A DNA stretch of 64,000 nucleotides from V1-33 sp039795165 (GTDB lineage Bacteria > Verrucomicrobiota > Verrucomicrobiia > Verrucomicrobiales > V1-33). The stretch lies in contig JBDKER010000026.1 in the NCBI GenBank assembly GCA_039795165.1, positions 1 to 64,000 on the forward strand. Reading direction: 5' to 3'. A program made the position numbers and the translations under genes. A model generated the notes under the pieces. That model had not been told where the DNA came from, made no database searches, and saw nothing but the letters and a program-made list of their open reading frames with translations. Positions within the stretch are counted from its first letter, which is position 1. Each line of letters opens with the position of its first letter. Shown here piece after piece: positions 18,094-24,736 of this stretch.

Positions 18094-19008
18094 ATGGCCG
18101 ATCCCACTCCCTCCAAACCTCCCGTCGCCGTTCTCGAATACGAACCAACGGCCTTCGAATCAGCCCTCCTCCGCCATAAACCGAAAATCATCCTGGTCTC
18201 GGCCCTCGCCCTCCTCGGCACCCTCGCCTACTGGGGAAACCGACTCTGGACCGATCACCAGCAGAAGGAAGCCGCCCTCAGCTTCGTCCGCGCAGAAACC
18301 GTGGCCGATCTGAAATCGGCCGCCGACGCCCACAGTTCGCAGACCGCCGGCGGTAATGCCCTCGTCCTCGCCGCCAGCCTCCTCAGCGCCGACCGCCCCG
18401 GCGAAGCCGTCGATACCCTCAAGAACTTCATCGCCCGCTTCCCCAATCACCCCCTCCGCGGCCTCGCCGAATTCCGCATCGGCGACTACCTCCTCCAAAC
18501 CCCAGACAAGGAAGGAGCCGCCCGCCAACTGGAAGAAGTAGCCTCCAAAGCAGGACCCGACGCCGCCGTCTACGCACCCCTCGCCCTCCTCAGACTCGGC
18601 GACCTCAAATGGGCCGCCGGTGACACCGAGGGAGCCAAGAAATTCTACGACCGCATCCTCACCACCCCAACCTTCGCTTCCAGCCCCGTCCGCCAGGAAG
18701 CCCAGGACCGCGTCGATAACCAAATCCGCCAGACGCCCCCCACCCTCGTCGAATTCATCCCGGAAACGCCCCCCGCCACCCCAGGAGCCCCCAACACCCC
18801 AGCGGACCCCTCCGCCCCTCCCGCCCCCACCGTCCCCGGCGAAATCTCTTCCCCTTCCCTCCTCGAAGAACCCGCAGCTCCCGCAGCTCCCGCGCCACTC
18901 GACACCAAAGGCAAGATCACTTCCCCTTCCCTCCTCGAAGAATCAAAGCCAGCCGACGCCCCTGCCGCCGACACCACCAAACCAGCGGAACCCGCGCCAG
19001 CCAAGTAA
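18094..19008 (+). CDS. Membrane-anchored TPR protein (YfgM-like)
   Basis: Starting at the ATG at 18094 the protein has 304 residues; an open frame extends further upstream but overlaps cysK and is not coding-like. A cytoplasmic N-terminus precedes one transmembrane helix (PKIILVSALALLGTLAYWG). Next comes a TPR-like periplasmic region (about 70-215; '...DYLLQTPDKEGAARQLEEVASKAGPDAAVYAPLALLRLGDLKWAAGDTEGAKKFYDRIL'), resembling YfgM. A Pro/Ala-rich tail contains a duplicated 'SPSLLEE' motif. The family has links to envelope protein quality control; the specific role here is not known. Confidence 0.75.
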   Translation: MADPTPSKPPVAVLEYEPTAFESALLRHKPKIILVSALALLGTLAYWGNRLWTDHQQKEAALSFVRAETVADLKSAADAHSSQTAGGNALVLAASLLSADRPGEAVDTLKNFIARFPNHPLRGLAEFRIGDYLLQTPDKEGAARQLEEVASKAGPDAAVYAPLALLRLGDLKWAAGDTEGAKKFYDRILTTPTFASSPVRQEAQDRVDNQIRQTPPTLVEFIPETPPATPGAPNTPADPSAPPAPTVPGEISSPSLLEEPAAPAAPAPLDTKGKITSPSLLEESKPADAPAADTTKPAEPAPAK

Positions 19009-19039
19009 CCACCCCCCGCTCCAAACCTCTTCACCGGTC

Positions 19040-19076
19040 AGGCGATGGTCCCTCCAAGGGCCATCGCCTTTCCTTT
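19040..19076 (+). terminator. Terminator after the TPR gene
   Basis: AGGCGATGG (19040-19048) pairs with CCATCGCCT (19061-19069), extended inward by CCCT/AGGG after one bulged base, and is followed by a T-rich run. It lies 32 bases past the TPR stop codon and marks the end of the backbone block. Confidence 0.75.
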
Positions 19077-19097
19077 TCCCCCTCCGAACCCGACCCA

Positions 19098-19216
19098 ATA
19101 GTGGAACCGGCGTCCCGCCGGTTATCTCCCAACAAGCCCTTCCCACTTCCCACTTCTCAAATCCCTCCATCACGCCGCCAGACCGTCCAGCAGGCTGCGC
19201 GCCACCACGCCCGGCC
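19098..19216. repeat. 119-bp direct repeat, copy 1
   Basis: This segment is identical over 119 bases to 19468-19586 (offset exactly 370). It begins with a hairpin (AACCGGCG / CGCCGGTT) and its right end carries, in antisense, the last codons of the integrase remnant (encoding PGVVARSLLDGLAA). The copy therefore contains an orphan 3' end of that gene. A related hairpin with compensatory changes lies at 19242-19260. Confidence 0.85.
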
Positions 19217-19241
19217 CCTCTCCCCACCAGCCCCAGAGTGG

Positions 19242-19260
19242 AAGCGGCGTCCCGCCGCTT
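19242..19260. repeat. Dispersed palindrome, covarying variant
   Basis: AAGCGGCG-TCC-CGCCGCTT forms a perfect hairpin. It is the same element as AACCGGCG-TCC-CGCCGGTT at 19105-19123 and 19475-19493, but with a C-to-G change on one arm and the matching G-to-C change on the other. The flanking bases GTGG... and ...ATCTCC are also conserved. It is a small REP-like family in the non-coding stretch between the backbone and the integron remnant. From 19077 to about 19540 I see only these repeats and no gene. Confidence 0.65.
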
Positions 19261-19467
19261 ATCTCCACACATGACCCCGCCCCGTAGGGACGACCGGAGC
19301 CCAGAGTGGCGCAAAGCGATACTCCGGGTTCACCATCAACATTTGCCCCAACCCCGTACGGGGTTGCCCCTCTCCATACCAGCAGCCCCAGGCTCTTGAC
19401 TGCCGCAAACATCACAGCCCCCCCCGCGCACGGAGTGCCCTACCAACCCATCTCCCAACAAGCCCCT

Positions 19468-19586
19468 ATAGTGGAACCGGCGTCCCGCCGGTTATCTCCC
19501 AACAAGCCCTTCCCACTTCCCACTTCTCAAATCCCTCCATCACGCCGCCAGACCGTCCAGCAGGCTGCGCGCCACCACGCCCGGCC
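19468..19586. repeat. 119-bp direct repeat, copy 2
   Basis: Second copy of the 119-base repeat. This copy is continuous with the rest of the integrase remnant, so it is probably the parental one. Confidence 0.85.
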
Positions 19587-19788
19587 GGTTCATCACAGGG
19601 GTGTCTATCATCGTGGTACTCACGTCGTTGTGGCCCAGCAATTCCTGCAGTGTCCGGATGTCAGTGCCGTCTTCCAGTGCCAGCGTCGCAATCGTATGTC
19701 GCAGCGAGTGACACGTCACCTGACGCAAGACGCCACAGCGCCGGGCGGAGTCGGCGAGAAGGCGTCCGCTGCCTCCGTTCCGCCCACC
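19540..19788 (-). pseudogene. IntI-like tyrosine recombinase, C-terminal remnant
   Basis: The frame encodes 'ADSARRCGVLRQVTCHSLRH', then 'TIATLALEDGTDIRTLQELLGHNDVSTTMIDTPVMNRPG'. This matches the end of the tyrosine recombinase catalytic domain (H-x-x-R box, LGH box) and most resembles integron integrases ('VTCHTLRHSFATHLLE', 'DIRTVQELLGHxDVSTTMIYTHV'). The position of the nucleophilic Tyr (MIYTHV) reads MIDTPV, so the catalytic residue is lost. The N-terminal three quarters are absent: an in-frame TGA lies just upstream of 19788. It is oriented away from the cassettes, as in integrons. Non-functional remnant. Confidence 0.75.
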
Positions 19789-20098
19789 TCAGAAAAATCC
19801 CGACGGTCCGACGCACCGCCTCACACTCGTCGGCCACAGCTCCGAGTACCTCCATTCTTGTTAATACCTCGTCGAGAGTTCCCGCTGGCCTCTCACCTTG
19901 AACTGTGAATGCACGCATGGTAAACTTTTATGCCGCATCTGCGGCGTGCCTTCAATAATAAATTTGATGATCCGCCTCCATCGCCGGCCAAGCCGACCCG
20001 CCGTGGGAAGTCCTTGACGGTTCTGTTGGTCCGGATGTTCTTACCAAGATGCGGTCATATCCATTGAATTTCAGGCAATTGGAAGAACAAGACACCCG
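19789..20098. other. Non-coding stretch between integrase remnant and first cassette
   Basis: No convincing gene is visible. A short 85-codon frame (19661-19918, minus strand, different frame from the integrase) crosses part of it but matches nothing I know. In an integron this interval would hold attI and the cassette promoter. I cannot point to a definite attI or promoter. Base composition becomes less GC-rich here than in the backbone. Confidence 0.5.
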
Positions 20099-20161
20099 GC
20101 CGAACGCCCCGGTTGCCAATGGATATTCCACCAGATATAGTGGAATAATAAACTGTTAGGC
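20099..20161 (+). other. Integron recombination core (attI- or attC-like)
   Basis: GCCGAAC at 20099-20105 and GTTAGGC at 20155-20161 are the R''/R' type heptamers of integron sites (consensus RYYYAAC...GTTRRRY). Between them TATTCCAC (20124-20131) and GTGGAATA (20140-20147) form a perfect hairpin. The inner arms next to the heptamers pair poorly, so this may be attI or a degenerate attC. The first cassette ORF starts 13 bases after the GTTAGGC core. Confidence 0.45.
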
Positions 20162-20174
20162 GACGAACCACACT

Positions 20175-20762
20175 ATGGCCAAACTCACAGCTAACCAAAA
20201 GAAGGCACTATGGGCGTTGACAATCACAACGCTCGGCGGCGTCGTGATTGCTGCGATCAAGGTTCTTCCATCATTCCGCGCGGAACCATCAAGCCCTACG
20301 CCCGCTCCTATAATTGCGCCGTCCACGCCATCTAAGAGCCAGACATCGAGTGGCAACAACAGTCCCGTCATCAACGCCGAAGGCGGTAGCACTGTCACAG
20401 TCGGGTCACCGCCCGATCCACGCGTTGGCGACTTGCTGAAGCGTGGACTGCCTGAGAGTGACCATCCGGTAGTGAACCTCGCTCGACCAATCGAAGAACA
20501 GATTCAGGTCTTCCCCGAAGACAAGATCGAGGTCGTCGGTTGGTCGGACCGCGTAGAAGCTATTTGGCTTGGCAACCAGTGGGAGACTGTCACGCCAAAC
20601 AGTCAGCGCATTTATACCGTCTGGGGTCCGCCTGGAGAGCCCGTGACACCCAAGTTTCGGGGACAGGGCGAGGTCAAGTTGAGCATCTCGTTTACGAAGA
20701 ACAGAGAAAGGCCCAGAGACCTTCGCGACAGCCGCCCAAACAAGCCCGACTCGAAGCCGTGA
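20175..20762 (+). CDS. Integron cassette ORF 1, membrane-anchored unknown
   Basis: A 195-residue protein with an N-terminal membrane helix (LWALTITTLGGVVIAAIKVL). A Ser/Pro-rich linker follows, then a soluble C-terminal region of about 100 residues containing 'EVVGWSDRVEAIWLGNQWETVTPN'. I recognise no family. It fills a cassette bounded by an integron core at 20155 and an attC at 20763, immediately after its stop. Codon use is more mixed than the backbone, in keeping with foreign origin. Confidence 0.7.
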   Translation: MAKLTANQKKALWALTITTLGGVVIAAIKVLPSFRAEPSSPTPAPIIAPSTPSKSQTSSGNNSPVINAEGGSTVTVGSPPDPRVGDLLKRGLPESDHPVVNLARPIEEQIQVFPEDKIEVVGWSDRVEAIWLGNQWETVTPNSQRIYTVWGPPGEPVTPKFRGQGEVKLSISFTKNRERPRDLRDSRPNKPDSKP

Positions 20763-20865
20763 GCCGAACGGCGCCTAACCATGCGCTGCAGCGAACCCGG
20801 CCATCGCGTCACTGTTGCAATCGTGGCGTCCCGCGGGCAGGGTCGCTGAGCTAGGGGCGTTCGGC
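20763..20865 (+). other. attC site of cassette 1
   Basis: GCCGAAC (20763-20769) and GTTCGGC (20859-20865) are exact inverse complements and form the outer core. Inside, GCTGCAGCGAACCC pairs with GGGTCGCTGAGC, leaving extrahelical bases on one arm, the feature that sets attC strand choice. Total length is 103 bases. It directly follows the cassette stop codon. Confidence 0.72.
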
Positions 20866-20886
20866 CAAGAAACAACGCCACTCCCC

Positions 20887-21510
20887 ATGCGAAGAAGCAT
20901 CATAGCAACACTTTCCATGATGATGAGCGCACAGTTGCTCGCTGGCGACCATCCTGCAAAGTCAGCTTGTGATGACGGGGTTTCTGCATCAGCCACGATT
21001 GCTCCGAAGCTCGACAGTCCGCTTTTCCGCGAGACGAAGACATCCCTGAACTGGTGGATCGTGGAGAGCGAGTCAGGAACTATTGAGGACACCACCGATG
21101 GTGAGATTGGGCCAGATGATCTTGTCCGCATTGAGCACACAGCCAGTTGCACATCCACTCATCAGGGTGAGCATCTGATGGAGTTTTGTGACGCCGTTCG
21201 AGATGGCGATGGCATACGGCTGAGTCTCAGGGGTGGGATGCCCGCATACGCCAGCAGCCTCAGCGTCACCATTGAGCGGAGCTTAGCGTTTCGTTGCGAC
21301 TTCTCGGCTACCTATCCCGCACCGACAGCGCCGTTGCGCTGGAAGATCTCGAAGAAGGAGCTTCGATTGAGGAGCCGTGATTTTGCGCCGGGACAGCGAT
21401 TGTATGGCTGGGTTTCCGTCACTTTCGAGGAGACAGACGGAGTAGGCGAACCCAAGACCTATAAAATCGAGGGCTACATCAAGCCAGTTATCCAGCACAA
21501 GCCCGCATGA
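20887..21510 (+). CDS. Integron cassette ORF 2, exported unknown
   Basis: A 207-residue protein starting MRRSIIATLSMMMSAQLLAGD, a likely signal peptide. The mature part ('LNWWIVESESGTIEDTTDGEIGPDDLVRIEHTAS' and later 'FAPGQRLYGWVSVTFEETDG') looks beta-rich and exported; I recognise no family. The ATG at 20887 is preferred over an earlier in-frame start inside the attC. It is followed 26 bases after its stop by another attC. Confidence 0.68.
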   Translation: MRRSIIATLSMMMSAQLLAGDHPAKSACDDGVSASATIAPKLDSPLFRETKTSLNWWIVESESGTIEDTTDGEIGPDDLVRIEHTASCTSTHQGEHLMEFCDAVRDGDGIRLSLRGGMPAYASSLSVTIERSLAFRCDFSATYPAPTAPLRWKISKKELRLRSRDFAPGQRLYGWVSVTFEETDGVGEPKTYKIEGYIKPVIQHKPA

Positions 21511-21536
21511 CGACGATCACACATACACCAACCCAA

Positions 21537-21629
21537 GCCGAACAAAACGGATGCAGGCAACGGCTCGGAGACTACCTGTCGTGTCAGCAACGTCTTGCGC
21601 TCGCCGTCGCCTGATCCGGGTCGTTCGCC
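21537..21629 (+). other. attC site of cassette 2
   Basis: A 93-base imperfect palindrome: outer core GCCGAAC (21537-21543) and GTTCGCC (21623-21629). Inner arms CGGATGCAGGCAACGGC and GCCGTCGCCTGATCCG pair with one extrahelical G and one mismatch. It is nearly identical (about six differences by eye) to the site at 52889-52981, some 31 kb away, as expected of attC sites of one chromosomal integron. Confidence 0.78.
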
Positions 21630-21642
21630 AAACCACAGAACC

Positions 21643-22047
21643 ATGAAGACCGCGTGTCTCCTTCTCCTTTGCTTTGCATCTTTGGTATCCGCTGAGCAGT
21701 TGCCTGAGCTTCCAGACGGACCAATCGAGAAGGTTCAGGCTTGGAAGATTCTTGATCAGCAGTGGCGCATCATCGAACCGCTTTTATTTACGGACGCAGG
21801 CAAGGCTCACATCGGTAGGGAGGTGCGCTTTGATAGTCAGCCTGTGACAATTGGTAAGCCTCTTATTGTCCGAACTGCTGCTGGCACCACAGCCAGTGTC
21901 TCGAACATTCCGAAAGGCGACATGGATTTGGTTCGGGAGTTCCGCAAGCCTCCCAAGAACATCACCGTCGAGGGGATTCTCACTGCGGTTGACCCCGCCA
22001 AGCGCACGATCACCATCAAAGCTTTTGGAGTGCGCCCGAGCAAATGA
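21643..22047 (+). CDS. Integron cassette ORF 3, exported unknown
   Basis: A 134-residue protein with signal peptide MKTACLLLLCFASLVSA. The C-terminal half ('FRKPPKNITVEGILTAVDPAKRTITIKAFG') resembles short beta-barrel/OB-like modules, but I cannot name a family. It starts 14 bases after the preceding attC core and ends 12 bases before the half attC at 22059, a normal cassette layout. Confidence 0.65.
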   Translation: MKTACLLLLCFASLVSAEQLPELPDGPIEKVQAWKILDQQWRIIEPLLFTDAGKAHIGREVRFDSQPVTIGKPLIVRTAAGTTASVSNIPKGDMDLVREFRKPPKNITVEGILTAVDPAKRTITIKAFGVRPSK

Positions 22048-22058
22048 ACCCAATGAAT

Positions 22059-22109
22059 GCCGAACAAGGCGGTGGTGGACAACCGGCTACCCGGCCCCAG
22101 TCGAAATGC
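22059..22109 (+). other. Left half of an interrupted attC site
   Basis: GCCGAAC (22059-22065) lies 12 bases after the cassette 3 stop where an attC is expected, but no matching GTTCGGC-type core follows. Its inner arm AAGGCGGTGGTGGAC can pair with the arm found at 52330-52349 next to GTTCTGC (52350-52356). The octamer CGAAATGC at 22102-22109 recurs at 52302-52309. Joining the two at the octamer gives a 98-base site, in the size range of the intact ones (93 and 103). Confidence 0.5.
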
Positions 22110-22292
22110 CCCTCTTGACCATAACCTTTAACCCTGTTGCGGAGTGTCGCTCCCGGTGAGGGGGCTTGGGGAATTTAGGCGGTTTGAAAGGGAGTCGAAG
22201 ACTTCCTTTTCAGGGGAGGGGTTCGCGGTTTTTGGGGAACTTGGGGGTGTCGGGGCTGGTTTTGATTTTGGTGGTTTCATGGGTGTGGCGGC

Positions 22293-23777
22293 TTAGGTGG
22301 TCAACTTGTTGGAGGGTGGGGTGTGGGCAAAGGTGATGTCGATGGGGGCTTCGGGATCGGTGTGGGGGATGACGATTTCGGTGCAGAGGACAGAAGCGAG
22401 GCGTTGTTTGCCCTCGGCGTCGAGGGTGGGCCAGAGGAGGGCGAGGCTTTTCGCTTCGGCGGCTATGGCGTCGGCGGAAAGGTCGGAGACTTGCAGGGCG
22501 GTCACTTCGCCTTCGATTCTTGGCAGTTCCTCGCTCAGTTCGCTCAGTCGCTCTACCATCGGGCCGTTGATGACCTTGAATTGCTCCACATCCACGCCCC
22601 CGGCGAGGTAGAGTTCGTAGGTGCGTTTCATGTTGGCCTTCAATTCCGCGATTTGCTCGCGGATGACGACAGCATTGGTCTGGCGCTCAGCCACCTTGTC
22701 CTTCGCCTTATTGAGGTGGGCTGCGATGCGTCCGCCATCGGCCAGCGAGTCGGCGATGGCTCCGACAAAAATCTCTTCAATGGCTGCGATGCCGATTTTG
22801 TTTTTGCAGCGGTTGCAGGTGTAGTTTGGGCTGCGGGTATAGACATACATCTTGTGGCCGCAGCCGCATTTCAGCAGACCCGCGAAGATGTGGACGGGCT
22901 TCTTGCCGGGCTTCAAAGCGGGCTTGGTCTGCTCTTCGAGGATGCGGTTCACCCTGTCGAACACCTCCTCGCTCACGATGGGCACGCAGGGAGCGGAACC
23001 CCATTCGCTTTCTGGTTTCACCTCACGGTCGGCCCCGTTTGGCCCGGTTTTCTTGTAAACATTGATGCGGTAAATCCCCTTCGCGCTGCTGCACTTGAGC
23101 ATCCGCCCGATGACCATATCGCGGAACCGATTGCCCTCGCGTGACCGATAGCCCCGTTCCGAAAGGATGCGGGCAACGGCCCCTTTCCGCTTATGCTCAA
23201 GGAATAGCTCGAACGCCAGCCGTCGGATGGCCGCTTCCTCCGGCACCTGCACCAGCTTCTTGTCGTCCCAGCGGTAGCCGTAGGGAGCCGTGCCACTCAG
23301 AGGCTTACCCAGCTTCGCCCGCACGGCGATGGACGACTTCACCCGACTTGCGATTTCCTCGCGTTCCCATTGGGCGATGGCCCCAAGCATTGTGTAAAAA
23401 AGCAGCCCGGCGGGCGTCCCCGTGTCGATTTTCTCCTCAATGGAAACCAGCGTCGCCTTGTGCGCCTCGAAGTGCTGCGCGAAGTCCAGCAACTCCTTCG
23501 TGTTCCGCGCCAGCCGGGCGAGCTTGGAAAAAATGAGGCCCTGAATGTGCCCGCGCTTCACGTCCTTCAACATCCGCTGGCACTCGGGATGCTCCCAGAC
23601 GGATTTGCCGCTCACCCCGGCCAAATCATAGACCTCCATCACCGTCCAATCGTTGAATTCCGCGTAGCGCTTGGCTCGGAATTCATGGTGCTGCGGGGAT
23701 TCGCCAGCGGCTTGGTCTTCGGTGGAAACCCGAATCCAGACGCCAACTCGTTTGCCTTGTTTAGGGGAATTGCTCAT
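22293..23777 (-). CDS. Large serine recombinase (integrase/resolvase family)
   Basis: A 494-residue recombinase. The N-terminal resolvase domain has the nucleophile Ser18 in VWIRVSTEDQAAGES and the 'IFSKLARLARNTKELLDF' and 'GAIAQWEREEIASRVK' motifs. A recombinase domain follows (about 165-290; 'GTAPYGYRWDDKKLV'). Next is a zinc ribbon (CGCGHKMY...CNRC) and a coiled-coil-rich C-terminus. This is the architecture of phage and transposon large serine recombinases, which integrate and excise circular DNA through short att cores. The gene lies at the element's left end, reading toward it. It is the best candidate for the enzyme that moved the element. Confidence 0.92.
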   Translation of the reverse strand: MSNSPKQGKRVGVWIRVSTEDQAAGESPQHHEFRAKRYAEFNDWTVMEVYDLAGVSGKSVWEHPECQRMLKDVKRGHIQGLIFSKLARLARNTKELLDFAQHFEAHKATLVSIEEKIDTGTPAGLLFYTMLGAIAQWEREEIASRVKSSIAVRAKLGKPLSGTAPYGYRWDDKKLVQVPEEAAIRRLAFELFLEHKRKGAVARILSERGYRSREGNRFRDMVIGRMLKCSSAKGIYRINVYKKTGPNGADREVKPESEWGSAPCVPIVSEEVFDRVNRILEEQTKPALKPGKKPVHIFAGLLKCGCGHKMYVYTRSPNYTCNRCKNKIGIAAIEEIFVGAIADSLADGGRIAAHLNKAKDKVAERQTNAVVIREQIAELKANMKRTYELYLAGGVDVEQFKVINGPMVERLSELSEELPRIEGEVTALQVSDLSADAIAAEAKSLALLWPTLDAEGKQRLASVLCTEIVIPHTDPEAPIDITFAHTPPSNKLTT

Positions 23778-23908
23778 CGTTCAAATCCTTTTGAGATGTG
23801 GCGAATTTAGTCCATGATTTCTGCGATTGGAAGCAAATTATTTGACTGATTACCCATCGCCGCAGGGTGGGGTTGAGCAACGCGACGTTCGGCTTTTTGG
23901 CCTTTGTC

Positions 23909-24736
23909 TCACCATTGCATCTGAATTCTTTGCGTCTCCTTTTGATGGGATCGGTTTAGTTGGATCACCTTACCCTCCGGCGGAGTGTCCCCGTCCCATC
24001 TCACAGCGAACTCAATTCTTGGTCGGTTGGAAGTCGCAACGACAGTGCGAATTACTTCGGGGTCATCCGTTCCAACCGCCCCAGAAAACAGATGCCCCAA
24101 AAACTCTCTGGTCGATGTGGTCGTCAACGAAGCGGAATTTTTCAGCCAATTCCTCAACTTTGCAGGGTCAGCACCAGCACAAGCTTTCCACTCAAAAGGG
24201 CGAAGTTCGGTGCGAGCGTCATCTCCATAGCTATAGAGGGCCAGTGTTGAAAATGCACTGTGGATGGCTAGCAACTGAGCCTGCCCTTTCTGAAAACGTC
24301 CGAATGATTTGCCCTTCTTCAATTTTGCCTGAACCAGCGTTGCAGAATCTTGGAATTTTACTCGAACTTCACTCGCGTGGTGGGCTGACACCAATTTAGG
24401 CTGGGAAACGAACAATCCAAAATCTCCGCCCGTCCGGCCTTCTCTGTGATGATTGTGGAGTTGGACTTCACAAATCAGGCCATCAAATGTCCCCTGTAGG
24501 CCAAATGGAAAATGGTAGGGATGTGCAGCCTGAAGGTCTTTCATCAGGGCCTCAGTCCACTGATTTCTCTGATTCGAGAGCTTGGCGGCGGCTTGGAGTT
24601 CACACCAAAAGAGATGCGATATCATCTCTTCACCGAGAGAGTGATACTTAAGGCTAATCGCATCAGCCAGAGAGCGGTGGGCTTCTTCGAAGCACGCAAT
24701 CACTGCCGCTTGGATGTGTTTGCTCTCCATAGTCAC
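23909..24736 (-). CDS. Unknown protein, PD-(D/E)XK nuclease-like pattern
   Basis: A 275-residue soluble protein overlapping the upstream ATPase gene by four bases, so probably co-expressed. An acidic helix (SLGEEMISHLF, about 33-43) is followed by GGDFGLFV (Asp105) and LVQAKL (Gln136, Lys138). The spacing and strand character resemble the E...D...QxK core of Mrr-like restriction-endonuclease folds. I recognise no named family, so the nuclease idea is inference. As neighbour of a DNA-translocating ATPase it could take part in DNA transfer or in defence of the element. Confidence 0.6.
   Translation of the reverse strand: MTMESKHIQAAVIACFEEAHRSLADAISLKYHSLGEEMISHLFWCELQAAAKLSNQRNQWTEALMKDLQAAHPYHFPFGLQGTFDGLICEVQLHNHHREGRTGGDFGLFVSQPKLVSAHHASEVRVKFQDSATLVQAKLKKGKSFGRFQKGQAQLLAIHSAFSTLALYSYGDDARTELRPFEWKACAGADPAKLRNWLKNSASLTTTSTREFLGHLFSGAVGTDDPEVIRTVVATSNRPRIEFAVRWDGDTPPEGKVIQLNRSHQKETQRIQMQW

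Noticed and set aside
19661..19918. An 85-codon minus-strand frame next to the integrase remnant.
   Set aside because: It overlaps the integrase fragment in another frame, matches no known family and may be debris. Kept only as a note.
23880..23895. GTTCGGC heptamer near the end of the nuclease-like gene as a further attC core.
   Set aside because: No partner heptamer or paired arms nearby; a chance match.
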